Source: Brachycybe producta (lineage: Eukaryota; Arthropoda; Diplopoda; Playtdesmida; Andrognathidae). Taken from it: a stretch of DNA of 64,000 nt. The position numbers were made by a program, and so were the translations under genes. Under the pieces are notes generated by a model. That model ran no database searches, was not told where the DNA came from, and saw only the letters and a list, made by a program, of their open reading frames with translations. The stretch is taken from the NCBI GenBank assembly GCA_036925085.1, contig JAUPFP010000002.1, positions 11,058,607 through 11,122,606 of the forward strand, given 5' to 3'. Positions 1 through 11,879 of this stretch are shown here, piece by piece (positions within the stretch are counted from its first letter, which is position 1; every line of letters begins with the position of its first letter).

Positions 1-35
1 GTTCGTGAGGCAGTTACATTTTTAAACCACCTTAA
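1..35. repeat. FB-A foldback element, right end only (cut by window edge)
   Basis: The first bases match the right terminus of the FB-A family (degenerate GAGGCGTTTACA, then TTTTAAACCACC) and run into TTAA at 32-35. The rest of the element lies outside the window. An FB-B element begins 16 bases further on. Confidence 0.6.
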
Positions 36-50
36 CCACCTGAGGCGTAA

Positions 51-350
51 TACCTAGTACACACATGATAATTTAAATGCATTTAAATAATAAACGTGTT
101 CTACAGAGCCCTGTGAAGGACAAACAAACAATATGTCGAATTCAATTTATTCAGCTAATAATCTGAAAATATTGAGTTAATACTTAAATATAATAATATA
201 AACTATTGACAAAATATTGATTTAGTATTTCAATTTAAAAATATTATTAATAAAGTCAATTTTTATTTGGTGTTCATGTCCTTAACTGGATTCCGTATAA
301 TTCACCTAAACACAATTTGAATTCATTTAACTCATGTGTGTCGACCGTAT
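51..350 (+). mobile_element. FB-B foldback MITE, copy 1
   Basis: This is about 300 bp of non-coding DNA that recurs at 9006-9309 (inverted), 38215-38519 (same orientation) and 54288-54553 (inverted). The left end reads TACCTAGTACACACATGA. The right end is ACTCATGTGTG, with the outermost bases diverged. The ends are imperfect inverted repeats of roughly 80 bp (ATTTAAATGCATTTAAA against a diverged partner, and AAGGACAAAC against GTTCATGTCCTT). No open frame is present, so it should be non-autonomous. Confidence 0.75.
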
Positions 351-411
351 AAGAAACTAGAATAGTATTTGAATACACTCTTAATAGAAAAAAAATGTAA
401 ATTATTCTTAA

Positions 412-765
412 GGTGGTTTAAAAGTGTAAACGTCTCTCGAATTCTTGATTATTCTGTTTCCAGGTGCAAAATAAAAAAAAACTGGATTGAGTTTTAGAAA
501 CTAGAAGGGTAGCTCAATCACTTAAGGTTATTTTCATGTTGATAATTTTTAAAATAAGCTCATTATGTTAGTTTGAAAATGACCCTACTTTAAGCGGACG
601 ACATTTTTAATTTTTGTCTTATTAATTAAAGGTTTATTTTGAAACATATCAACATGAAAATACTATTAAATGATTCAGTTACCGTTCTAGTTTTTAACAC
701 TTTCAATTTCTTCTTGGTATTTGCTTTTGAAACTCAAAATAAACAAGATTTCGAATGTCCGCAGT
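412..765 (+). mobile_element. FB-A foldback MITE, copy 1
   Basis: TTAA (408-411) is followed by GGTGGTTTAAAAGTG. The left arm carries TTTTAGAAACTAGAAGGG and CAATCACTTAAGG. The right arm carries the inverted counterparts (ATATCAACATGAAAA, ACCGTTCTAGTTTTTA). The two arms are largely complementary over more than 120 bases around an AT-rich centre near 610. No coding capacity is visible. The right outer end is decayed. Confidence 0.75.
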
Positions 766-1653
<888 letters not shown>

Positions 1654-1884
1654 TTTTAACTTTAAATTATATCTATACTCAATTTTTTTTTTCGCTTTTG
1701 TAAAAGTTTCTTGGAAATTTCACGTTTTGAAAAACAATGCTTGTTAAATTTGAGCAAAAATTTCAAATATTGTTTAATAAAAATATGTTCTGAAGTGTCT
1801 TATGATCTGTTGGAAAAAGTAGAGCGGAACAGCTAATTTTCAAACTCTGATTTGGAATTTGAAATTTGAAAAAAACTACTCTGT

Positions 1885-2005
1885 AAACAGCGAAGCAGGC
1901 TTGTGGCAGAGGGACTAAAGTCCAATTGCAGCATGTGAAATGCATTTTCAAACCCAATGACAATTGCAATGTGTTCAGGTGCAGCTAATTGATTGCATTC
2001 TTATA
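1885..2005 (+). repeat. Dispersed repeat with CAATTGCAGCATGTG, copy 1
   Basis: GGCAGAGGGACTAAAGTCC, AATTGCAGCATGTGAAAT and GACAATTGCAATGTGTTC occur in the same order, inverted, at about 16004-16130 and 45095-45260, with a faint relative at 56695-56760. The core is partly self-complementary. Function and class are unknown. Confidence 0.6.
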
Positions 2006-2830
2006 AAATTAAGAACCCCATAATACAACTTGATTTTCGAGCATTAAATAAATATGTTAGAAACTAGAATAGTTAAGGAACCATTTAATTTTATAAAGAT
2101 ACAGTTGACAAAGGAAATATTTTATGAATTTTGAAGCAAAATATAAGATTCTAAATGAAACCTTGAATTTCATAAATTTCTTCATTAAAAAAATTTCTAT
2201 CTTTGATAATTATATGTAAAGATTTTCTGTTCATAATGGAATTTTTTTTAAAAGAAAATAAATACATATTTAATAGTTGATTCACGACTGTATTGGTCAT
2301 CCTTGTTAATAGAAAACATAGGCGTTTAGTGATATATTAGTCTAACAACAACAAAACACAAAATGGAATATCTACTGACACATTACATTCTCTTAAGAAA
2401 TTGCAATTTTGTTCAGGTTTTTTTAACCTAAAGGTTTTTATGAAAATTGAGAACATTTCTTTATGAAAAAGAAAACATTTATATAAGGTCTTCGTATGTT
2501 TGAAATTCTATCATTGCATTATTATTTGTTAGTAAAAAATGAAATGGGTCTTATTTTCTTATGTATGTATATATATACTGTATACATACAAACACATTAT
2601 ATTCCATTATGAGTATATTTAGTTACAGCATTTTAAGATGTCCATCTTATTTTACATGAAATATGGGTAACATTAGCTTATTTATTGAGTTCTTTTTAGT
2701 GGATACTTTCCCGTTTTAGCAATCCAATTCTTTTTAAGTTGGTCAACGAACAAAAAAATATGAAAGTTTTGTTTGAAAGATTGTTATTCTCCAAATGACG
2801 TCATATTAGAATTTGAGAGATTTATTTTAA
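2006..2830. other. AT-rich stretch with weak FB-A fragment
   Basis: A fragment around 2053-2080 (GTTAGAAACTAGAATAG) resembles the FB-A left arm. A small palindromic patch at 2563-2590 (TATATATACTGTATAC) resembles the ACTGTATA motifs seen elsewhere. Otherwise nothing is recognised. Confidence 0.4.
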
Positions 2831-3527
2831 GTTTTTATGAACTGCTGGGAAAGGTAGAAACCTCAGTCACTTGAGGATATCTTTAAAAATAAACTTTTTA
2901 TAGATAAAAAGTGAAAATACCACCATCTGCTTAAGGTCTTTCCATAGAGGTATTCCATCCCACCGTGGTTTTGAGAAAATTTAGGCGTTTTTTTTAACTT
3001 TTCAGTCAAACATTTTTTAGGAGAAACATTATAAATAAATTCAATATGTTTTAGAAACTAGAATAGTTGGTGATATTGCTATAAGTTTTTTTATGGTGAT
3101 ATCTTTAAAAATAAACTTTTTTTATGACAGTTTAAAAAGTGAAAATAATTTTTGCGAGAAATGTTGATGAAAAACTCTTAATATTTTCAAACTAGTATAA
3201 AATGTGTAATTTTTTTGAGATATATTGCCATAAAAACGTTTAGCACAATCTTTTACCATTCTAGTTTTGAAAAGAATTTGAATTTTTTTCATAATGTTGT
3301 TTCTAATAAAATGTTTACGTGACGTTTTTTTCGTCCTTAAAGATACAATGTATTTGATTTTCAAACTTGACATAAAAAGTTTATTTTGAAAGTTACCGAA
3401 ATGAAAATATATTTAAGTGATATGGAGCTATCCTTCTAGTTACTAAAACACTTTCAAAGTTTCCATCGATTCTCCTTCTAAAAGACCATAAAATCATATT
3501 TCAACGGGACGTTTACACTTTAAAACT
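2831..3527 (+). mobile_element. FB-A foldback copies, one partial and one near complete
   Basis: 2831-2945 is a degraded left arm. A second unit runs 3048-3527: GTTTTAGAAACTAGAATAG at the left, ATAAAAAGTTTATTTTGAAAG past the centre, then CCTTCTAGTTACTAAAACAC, and it ends in CGTTTACACTTTAAAAC. The intervening sequence is AT-rich and without a coding frame. Confidence 0.65.
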
Positions 3528-4760
3528 ATGCGTAACTTGAATTTTGAGTAAGAAATAAAATATCTGGAATTTTGTTTTTGGAAATTCACAGAAATATTTA
3601 ATATACGCATTTTTGTATTGTTTTTTTTTATTAGAAGGGCTCGTATTGAGATATATATTTTATTTACGCTTGAAGACATCATTATATTAGTTCGTAATTG
3701 AGCTTCATTAACTGAAGAATTATTTTTGCTAATTTTTTTAAACTATATTTTTTCATAAAAAAAGATAAGTGTTTCAGAAGTTTGAAATGTGGTTTTCGAA
3801 TATTTTTATACGTTATTCTTAAGGTCTTATGTCTTTTTTTTTCGTTTGAAAGTCATGTTAATCAAGTCTTTTTTTTTGAAGACAGCGAATGACATTAAGA
3901 AATAATATATATAATGTCCTGAAGAGATTTTTTTATATATACAATATATATATTTTATAAGATAAAAAAATGAAACAAGAACTCTGAAGCTATAAGTTAA
4001 CCTAATTTGGATACAAAAAATGTTTGTGATGAAATGAAGAACCTTTAGGGCTTAAAAAGAGGGTTTTTGTTAAGGTTGCACCTTACCCTCCTGTTTTTCC
4101 CCTATTCAACTACTACTCCTCCATACACTATCACCTTTTTTTTAAGAAAAAAAAATAAAAGCTCCCTTTATGAAATTACATTATGGGACTTTAGTTAATT
4201 ATTTCCATATACAGAGAGATGGAAAGAGAGAGAGAGAAAGAATATGACGGGTTTTCTATGTTTTAACAAAATGTGGCTTTTTTTTTACTTTTATTTTATT
4301 ATATAAAAACATTTCTCTTTTGTATCTTTTAAGATTTTTTTTTAGCTGTAGAAGTTTTTTTTTTTTACTTTGGGTCTCAAAACACCAAATTTGCTAACAC
4401 AATTTTCACAAAGATTTAAACTTACACAATGAACGGTAAACTTTACTTTGTAGTTGCTTTTAAGAGGGAGAAAAAAAAAATGGTAAAGTTTGTAGCAAAC
4501 TAGAATTGTTGAATACGAATGTGATACAAGTATTTTTTTTAAAAAATGATGATATAGTTTAAAATAAACCGTATCTACAATTTAAAAATATTTTAGAATT
4601 TGTAAAAATAAACGTTAAAATTAAAAAAAGAATTAATTTCAGCCTATCATAATATTTTAATTATAATGTTCTGCTCACAGTTTATTTTAGAAACTAGATT
4701 AGTTGATTTAGTATAATATTGTTAAAAATTGAATTTTTATTACAATTTCAAATTATCTTT
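3528..4760. other. AT-rich stretch, short GA tract and FB-A scraps
   Basis: A short (GA)n patch lies at about 4200-4240. FB-A scraps occur near 4495 (AGCAAACTAGAATTG) and 4686 (TTTTAGAAACTAGATTAG). Nothing else is recognised. Confidence 0.4.
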
Positions 4761-4766
4761 TTTTTA

Positions 4767-5105
4767 ACTTAAGGTTGTTTTAAGTGTGAATCAGCCTCTC
4801 AAACTTTTTCTTTTGCTTTTTGTGATGCAAAATAACAAGAAACTTGACTGACTTTTAGAAACTAGAAGAGAGTAGTTTAATCAATTAAGAATTTTTTTCA
4901 TGTTGATATGATATATTTTGAAATAAGCTTTTTGTATGAGTTTGAAAATGCCCCAAATCTAAACAGATGATATTTTTCTCTACAAAAAAGTTTATTTTGA
5001 AAGATAATGTAATTCAACATGGAAATAAATTTTAAGTGATTTAGCTGGCTACCAGCTCTAGTTTCTAGTTACTCCTAAAATGTTCGAAAATTAGCATAAT
5101 CGAGT
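4767..5105 (+). mobile_element. FB-A foldback MITE, diverged copy
   Basis: It starts CTTAAGGTTGTTTTAAGTG. The left arm carries GACTTTTAGAAACTAGAAG. The right arm carries AAAAAGTTTATTTTGAAAG and CTCTAGTTTCTAG. The arms are complementary around a centre near 4975. The right terminal segment is missing or unrecognisable. Confidence 0.65.
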
Positions 5106-5949
5106 GCTGTTTTATTTTCTAACGAGCTTTGTTTTTTTAAAAAAAATTAAGATTTTTTGTGAAAGATGTTTTACGTTAATTTTGCACAACAAGAAATTAA
5201 TTTCGAGAGATCCCACCTTGAAAGTAAATGTAAAAACCATTGGCTAGTAATTAAAAAAAAAACTATAGGTTTTTTTTTACAATGTTGTAAAACATTATTT
5301 AACATCCATGACCTTATGTCCAGAAAATTCTGATTACTGATTGGTGCTTTTATAAATTATAAAGTCGTTAAGTTTGGTTGTCCTAAATTAACTTGTCAAG
5401 CGAAAGGGTTCATCCAGGTGTCTATTTTATTTTTCACTAACATGATGGCGAGATTAATTGTGACAAAGAACATCCTTCTTGAGCTTTCTCTTGTCCAAAA
5501 GTGCCTTTTTCGGACCCTTTTTTCCGTTACGATGATTTAGTGAACATTTCTTACTACCATTAACCTATTATAGGTTTTAACTTAATGCCATCGACAAATA
5601 TATGTACATATTTTAATGTTGCTTCAGGGTTTTTTTTTTTCAAATTCATTAAAAATTGTGTCGATAATGAGAATGTCTCAAGTGGTAAGGACATTTTTAT
5701 TAATAGGATGATGATGATGTCTTTCTACTCAGCACTTCTTTTATTTTTTTTTTCTAGCAAATAATGGATGACATTTATTGATATTTTTTATTTTTTAAAT
5801 TATTTTTTTGTTAAATCAATTCACTCTTATATTTATTTGTCTGCCAGTTGCGAATGTGCTAAACTGCAAAAGTGCAACACCAATTCGAAAATGGGCTCAC
5901 AACAGTAAATTGATTAACAATATATAGATATATAATGTACGTTGTTGAG
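5106..5949. other. AT-rich stretch, nothing recognised
   Basis: No repeat family, frame or RNA gene was recognised. Homopolymer T runs are frequent. Confidence 0.4.
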
Positions 5950-5954
5950 ATTAA

Positions 5955-6003
5955 GGTGGTTTTAAAGTGTAAACGCCTCTCAGACTGTTGATTATTCTGT
6001 CTG
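5955..6003 (+). repeat. Solo FB-A left terminus
   Basis: TTAA (5951-5954) is followed by GGTGGTTTTAAAGTGTAAAC and the conserved GCCTCTCAGA and GATTATTCTGTCT words. The match then stops, so only about 50 bp of an FB-A end remains. It is one of the best preserved termini in the window. Confidence 0.7.
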
Positions 6004-6119
6004 ACTGTCCCATCATTCTTTAACTTTGGTGATCAGACGAGAACCAGTGTGTTCAATGTGGTATGGCCGTTGACGAATTCGAGTGTAAATGCTTGGTTGT
6101 GATTATATGACTATATGTG

Positions 6120-6245
6120 CGATGCCAAATGGCAATACAGAATAGTGCAGAACAGCTAGTGTTTGTGTAACTCAATGCATTGCTAGCTTTGATGTCATTT
6201 TGACGTCACTACTATGTATTGCCATTAGTGCTGCATGTAGTCTTA
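6120..6245. repeat. Dispersed repeat around TTTTGACGTCACTA, copy 1
   Basis: TTTTGACGTCACTACTATG, TATTG and a following GCTGCAT segment resemble 31495-31625. That second copy has two TGACGTCA sites about 65 bp apart. The palindromic octamer is the CRE core, but in a repeat it need not be regulatory. Confidence 0.4.
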
Positions 6246-6616
6246 TGTTAGTTGATGTTTTTTTGCTGTGCTGAAAGATGTTATGGACAATATTAGTGAC
6301 GTGGCCTGTTTGAGGCTGTTTTGATGTCACTAATTTGCTGTGTGATTCATTTCAAAGGATGGTGAGGGCATTGGATGTTGAGGCCAATAATGCTTCTCGA
6401 TTGGTTTCAGTATACTGGTGGCAGAGGATGTTAATTTATATGCAAAATATCAAGTAATATTCTAAGTGAAGTTCTAGGCATTTTTGGGAACTCCTTACTT
6501 ATTAGGGCCAGTATTTTCTGGCAGTTTTTTTTCTCTGTTCGCTCCCGTCCCACTTTAATGCCGTTGTCTAGTAGCTAACCTCCACCTCCAATTCTCGTCT
6601 TACAACCTAAAGTGTC

Positions 6617-6844
6617 AATCACATTGGCAATATTTAAAGCAAGATTCCTTGCAATGTGTTTTTGAATTAGTTGCAATTGCGAATGTGATAATATTTTTGC
6701 AAGACTTAAAAGTGGTTTCCTGCACACCGTCTTACAGAAAATGCAGTTTTTAGGGGTTTTTTTGCAAGAAACTGTGCAAGATTCATATCAATATTTGACT
6801 TATTACTTGTACGGAATCCTGCAAGAAAAATATCCAGTGTGATC
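6617..6844. mobile_element. Foldback element, about 230 bp
   Basis: Left arm AATCACATTGGCAATATTT, then GCAAGATTCC; right arm GGAATCCTGCAAGAAAAATA, then CCAGTGTGAT. The arms pair imperfectly over about 40 bases. There is no open frame and no clear target-site duplication. Confidence 0.6.
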
Positions 6845-7337
6845 GCGGCTTTTAGACACATCTACTTATAACCAAGACATTAAATAAGTGGCTGTTAGTT
6901 TTATTTGTTAGGAGACAGGAAACTATTTGTTACTCATACAAAAAAAAAACACGTTACTGTTTAGAAATTCCTCTCTATCATTGATTTGCAGGTGAAAGTG
7001 GAGGGATTAAACATTTTTGTATTGATTTGTATGTCTAATATAATGTAATAGGGGACCCTGTTATATACCAACTAGTTCATGTATCTATTTTTTTTCTTCT
7101 TTTCGTTATTCTCATATAATAGATGTCACTCAGACGTGAATTTCAAAATTCTAATATGACAGCTTAAACTCGTCCCCCCTCCTCTCCCTTTCTACTCTTT
7201 TCTCTTTATTTTTAAACCCTTATTTTGCTCTACATTTTTCTCGTCATCCCAACTGAGACTTTAATGTGGAGATAAATAATGATACATAAATGTCTATGTA
7301 CTTTATTGATCCATAAATGGATTAAAACGTTTCTGAA
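6845..7337. other. AT-rich stretch, nothing recognised
   Basis: No recognisable gene or repeat. A short pyrimidine-rich segment lies near 7175-7210. Confidence 0.4.
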
Positions 7338-7376
<39 letters not shown>

Positions 7377-7380
7377 GAGA
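7338..7380. repeat. Interrupted (GA)n microsatellite
   Basis: GA units with two GATA interruptions over about 43 bases. Confidence 0.9.
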
Positions 7381-7544
7381 AAAAAATGGGCCCGTTTTTT
7401 TTAGAGAAGAAAGAAAAAAATAGACAACTTAGGATATTTTCGTTAAATTTCATAATTGGCGTGACACTTGGTGGCACATTTATGAAGTTGGCCATTTTTT
7501 TTTCAAAATTTTTTTATAATTCTTAACAGACTTAAAATACCGGA

Positions 7545-7665
7545 AGCATCATTACAGAAAGAAAATAAGACTGTCATAAGATAATAATTTGTCATATCTA
7601 GCTCATAACTTTGTAACAGTCACAAAAACAAATTACAAAATATTATTATAACAAATATAGTCCTA
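7545..7665. repeat. FB-C element, half copy
   Basis: GCATCATTACAGAAAGAAAA, GACTGTCATAAGATAA and TATCTAGCTCATAACTTTG match the left half of FB-C copies at 35692, 39001 and 54812. The right half is absent. Confidence 0.6.
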
Positions 7666-8593
7666 AAAATTCTGTGTTTATGAATTTTTTGTTGTTGTTG
7701 TTGCACGATGATGCAAACTATAATATTGTGTCTTAATTATAAAGAATACAAATATTTTTAATTATGTTTTTTTTTTCTTTTCTTCAATAAGCAAAATTGC
7801 TTTTGGGCTTTTTTTTTTGCATTTTGCAAATATTTGTGTATCATTAAAAGTTTCATCTTTATTCAACTTAAGGCAAACTTTAGATATTTTTTTTCGAGAT
7901 GATTTAAGAAAGATTGTAATTTTAGATGTTAAAGGAATTGATCTTTTTATGTTTATTTTCAAATATATTTTTTTTTTACTTATATTAAACATTTGAAGAA
8001 AATGTGTCTCAAATTCTTCTTGTGGACAGTGTAAATAAGAAGAAAAATATGTAAAATATTGCAATTTGCAATATATTCATTCATGTGAAACTTTCATTAA
8101 GAGTTTAATTATAAGGTTTCCAATCGTGATAAAGTTTCTTTCCATATATAGAATACAAGACATATAAAATCTATCATTTTACTGATGAGTAGGTCTAGTT
8201 TTGATGACATTAGGTAAAATGTCTCTAAACCCAATTTATTCCTCTTTTTTTTTCTTCTTCCTTTTTTTTCCATCTTTTGGCTGTTTTTTTTCAAACTGAA
8301 ATAAATCCCTTTGGTATTATTGGTAGAGTGGCAATTAGAAAGGGTAATAAACACAATAATGGTACCCTAGTATAAAAGAAAACGGATGGGGAATAAAAAT
8401 AGGGACATCTTTAAAGCTACTATCAACCAATTTATTACTCATTTGAGCTCCTATCAAACACTTATTATTGTTTGGTTATGGTTGTGATTTTCAAGTACCT
8501 ATAGTTTAAGAAATGTTGTTAAAAGTGTCTCAAAGATGTCGCTGTTTGCATTTTTTTTTAAGGTTGGTTATATTTTTTTCTCTCCAAATATGA
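7666..8593. other. AT-rich stretch, nothing recognised
   Basis: Frames of about 100 and 80 codons on the minus strand are Lys/Ile/Phe-rich and match no domain I know. I read them as chance frames in AT-rich DNA. Confidence 0.4.
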
Positions 8594-8595
8594 TA

Positions 8596-8622
8596 CAGAG
8601 TGTCACGAAAGTCTGTTTTGTT
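8596..8622 (+). repeat. Solo Tc1/mariner-like terminus
   Basis: TA at 8594-8595 is followed by CAGAGTGTCACGAAAGTCTG, close to the terminus at 63346 (CAGAGTGTCTCATAAGTCTG). No matching right end was found downstream. An FB-A copy starts at once. Confidence 0.5.
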
Positions 8623-8624
8623 AA

Positions 8625-8984
8625 AAATAACTTAAGTTAGTTTATGAACAGCTGATATTCAACCTTTAATTATATGCTGTCTTTCAGAAGAGCAAAAAAT
8701 AAAGAGAAACTAGAAAGTGTTTTAGAAATTAAAAAGGTAACTCAATCACTTAAGAGTATTTTCATGTTAATATCTTTTAAAATAAATAATTAAAAGATAA
8801 CGTCTTTTTAAAGTTGGATCAGTTTCAGACTCACATAGAAACCTATTTTGAAAGACATCAACATGAACATTCTCTTTTAATTGATTAAACTATCCTTTCT
8901 AGTTTCGAAAACACATTCAATTTTTTTCATTTTTCACCTGAAGGACAGAAGAATGAGAGTTCACGTTTGTATTTTAAAACCACC
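8625..8984 (+). mobile_element. FB-A foldback MITE beside FB-B
   Basis: The left arm contains GAAAGTGTTTTAGAAATTA and CTCAATCACTTAAGAG. The right arm contains TGAAAGACATCAACATGAA and CTTTCTAGTTTCGAAAACAC, and ends TTTTAAAACCACC followed by TTAC. The outer left end is lost. FB-B copy 2 begins about 20 bases later. Confidence 0.7.
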
Positions 8985-9005
8985 TTACTGTAGTGGAATA
9001 ACTAA

Positions 9006-9309
9006 TACCTTGTACACACATGAGTTAAATGAATTCAAATTAAATGTGTTTAGGTGAATTATACGGAATCCAGTTAAGGACATGAACACCAAATAAAAAT
9101 TGACTTTACTATTAATAATTTAAATTGAAATACTAAATCATTATTTTGTCAATAGTTTATCTGATTATATTTAAGTATTAACTCAATATTTTCAGATTAT
9201 TAACTGAATAAATTGAATTCGATATATTGTTTGTTTGTCCTTCATAGAGGGCTCTGTAGAACTAGTTTATTATTTAAATACATTTAAATTATCAGGTGTA
9301 TACTAGGTA
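9006..9309 (-). mobile_element. FB-B foldback MITE, copy 2
   Basis: Inverted relative to copy 1. It starts TACCTTGTACACACATGAG and ends TACTAGGTA. TAA precedes and TTA follows, so the terminal palindrome extends to TAATACC and GGTATTA. Internal identity to copy 3 is high by eye, including GGATTCCGTATAATTCACC read on the other strand. Confidence 0.8.
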
Positions 9310-9459
9310 TTAGGCGAATAATTGTATTTATTTGTATGGAAATTATCTTTCCCATTCAACGGGTTCTCCCACATTACAACAAAAAAAACATTTAAATGAC
9401 ATTGTTGAGTCTATGGAAGAGGCGTCTAAATGTGTGTAAATCACGCCTTCCTATTGGCT

Positions 9460-9600
9460 GATAACATGACAATAAGAAATAATTTCACCTTTATTGCTGC
9501 CTACTTTCTGCTAAATAAATAGAATGGAATTATTATTCAAATTAGATAAAAAAATTTTTCATTCGAATTGTTTTCTGTATGTGTGACCTTAGCCCAACCT
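9460..9600. repeat. FB-G element, partial copy
   Basis: AATAGAATGGAATTATTATTC, AATTAGATAAAAAAATTTTT and TTTTCTGTATGTGTGACC match the right two thirds of the fuller copy at 21516-21727. The left terminus is not recognisable. Confidence 0.5.
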
Positions 9601-10660
9601 GAACTCACATTTATTTAGGCCTATTATAATAAGGGCTTGTTAAAAAGCAGAAGAAACTTATCGATCTTTTTTTCTTTTTGTTGTCATTATATTTTGTTTT
9701 GCTTCTTATGCATCACATATTTTAGAAGTCATTTCGTAAATTTTGTTCTTAAACTTGTTTTGAGACTGTTATTTTTGACTTAAAAGATTCAGTCAATGTC
9801 TTAATCCTTTTTTTTGAGACTATATATATATATTTGTAGACTAGAAACCCCCATGAGTCCTTCTAAAACCTTATAAAAGACGATGATATATGTGTTTCTT
9901 TTATTGGTGTTTTGCATTTTTCCTAATAAACTTACAATAATACCTTATAAATTAGCATACTAGTTTCTATTATTTATTCAGGTGCAATAGTTAGGACCTC
10001 TGTACTTATGTCAAAAAAATCTTATAAAGGGAGTCTATATTTTCAAAGTGAATTATCAATAAATTCTTCTGAAAAAGCCTTGAAGAAAATGACTTTGACA
10101 TAAATTGGTTGTTTATGGTAGTGTGTGTCTATATGTGTTCTATTATATAAAATGGAAAGTAGCTTAAATTGTTATTTTTGTTCAGATTTTGAAAAAAAAG
10201 AGGGGTTGGAAAGATTTTTCATTTTCAGTAAGGTCTGTTTTGGTTCACATAAAGTCCGAATTCCCTTTTTCCAAATGGTAATAAGTCAATTAACATATGA
10301 GGGGGGGGGGCGATATTTTTGTTATTTACTTTTATCATTGGTAGTGACAAAATGGATTGAAAAATCAGTGAAATCTGTGCAAAGTGGCGGTGGTATTCTT
10401 ATTTGCTAGTATTTTTTAGTTTCATTTTCTAAAGTAAAGTATCATGTAAAAAGATGATATCACAGATATGATAATGATGTTTATTTTCAGATGAAAAAAA
10501 ATATTTAAATATATTCATATATTATCTATTGTAATGTTGTTCTTGCTGATGCATTTTTTTCTTCTTATTATTTTAATTATGGTTTTATGAAAAAAAAATA
10601 TTTGAAACGTTTGTTTGAATAATTTGATTTTTTTTGGGGGGGGGGGGACTGAAAATATGA
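9601..10660. other. AT-rich stretch with two poly-G runs
   Basis: No gene was recognised. Runs of 9-12 G occur at about 10302-10311 and 10636-10647, which is striking in AT-rich DNA. A 94-codon plus-strand frame over 10125-10409 crosses one G run and has no recognisable domain. Confidence 0.4.
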
Positions 10661-10661
10661 A

Positions 10662-10925
10662 TGCTAGCAGTGATTGCCAAACTACAGGATGAATTTTTTT
10701 TTCATACATGTGTATATGTTAGCAGTGATTGCCAAACTACAGGATGATTTTTTTTGCATGTATGTGTATGTGTTAGCAGTGATTGCCAAACTACAGGATG
10801 AATTCGATTTTTTTATATCTGTTAGCAGTGATTGCCTATTTACAGGGTGAATGTAGTTTTGTTAACAGTGATTGCCTATTCATAGGGTGAACTATGTTGG
10901 CAGTGATTACTTATCTATAGAAGGA
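10662..10925 (+). repeat. Six-copy minisatellite of TGTTAGCAGTGATTGCC units
   Basis: Units start near 10662, 10717, 10771, 10819, 10859 and 10894, so spacing shrinks from about 55 to 35 bases. Each has TAGCAGTGATTGCC, about ten variable bases, then ACAGGATGAA or ACAGGGTGAA, with T-rich spacers. The first three share CAAACTACAGGATGA exactly; the last three are more diverged. A seventh copy stands alone at 63289. Confidence 0.85.
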
Positions 10926-11619
10926 GAGAGAAGAATGAAATTGCAAACTCTTTGAGTAGAAATCTGATGTGAAAATTAACTGCGACAAGGGAGCAAGTCA
11001 TTAACCTTTGTATTGAAAAGGATAAAAGGGAATGAAGGAAGAAATGAAGAGAGATAGGTGGGGGTGGCAAATACCACTGTTGAACTTTAACCCTTTCTGA
11101 AAAGTGCAACAGATTGTCTTTTCCTAAATCTTCATATGATGATGATGATGATGATGATGTTGTTGATGATGATGACTCTGCTCATTTACAAGATTTTTAT
11201 AGAAAACAAACCTTATGTTAGCTGTCTATATTTTAATCAGTTTTTTTTCGTTAAAGAAAATTTTAAAAAATAGAATTTTCTGATGTTTTATAAGTTGATG
11301 GAATTTTTTTTTCTTCTTCATCTTCTTCTTTTCTGTATAGAGAATAATTAACATTCCCCTTTTTTTTTGAATGAGTTTTGTTTGGTTTCGACGAGGGAAA
11401 ACTCTTCAATTTACTGCTTGTATGCGTAAATTATATGCACACAAAAAAAATCACTATAGTCATCATCATGTTCTTTGACAGGTCAATACACACATACACA
11501 TTCTTTGAATTTGTGTATTGAGTAGGTTTTATTCAATGTGATTGTGTGTGTTATATGTGAAAATGATGATTCAAGAAGGTGGCAGGTTTAGCGTAAAGCA
11601 TGTATGTGACATAAGTATT
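10926..11619. other. AT-rich stretch with (GAT)n and a short hairpin
   Basis: (GAT)n lies at about 11140-11175. A hairpin near 11483-11521 pairs TCAATACACA with TGTGTATTGA. Nothing else is recognised. Confidence 0.4.
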
Positions 11620-11623
11620 AGAC

Positions 11624-11879
11624 CTCGAGATGCTTAGAAGCCAAGAGGAATAAGTGACAAAAGTAACGTTACGAGTGAATTGAGTCCAAAGTAAGAGATC
11701 TCCGTAGACATCAATGTTATTGTTCTACGTTTTGACACTATTAAGCTGGAATGAGCGGTTTTATTTTAATTATTTTTCTTGTCCAACAAATTCTTTATTA
11801 TTTCATTGAGAAAATTTAATACTTCATTTTTTTTAAATAAAAAACATCACTTATTCCTCTTGGTTTTTAAGCTCCTCAT
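11624..11879. mobile_element. Foldback element, about 255 bp
   Basis: Left terminus CGAGATGCTTAGAAGCC followed by AAGAGGAATAAGTGA; right terminus TCACTTATTCCTCTTGG followed by TTTTTAAGCTCCTCATG. The arms pair over about 40 bases with few mismatches. The interior has no frame or further structure. Confidence 0.7.

Noticed and set aside
10662..10925. Tandem units considered as a CRISPR-like array
   Set aside because: Spacing shrinks from 55 to 35 bases, units diverge progressively and spacers are T-rich; the setting is eukaryotic repeat DNA with no associated genes.
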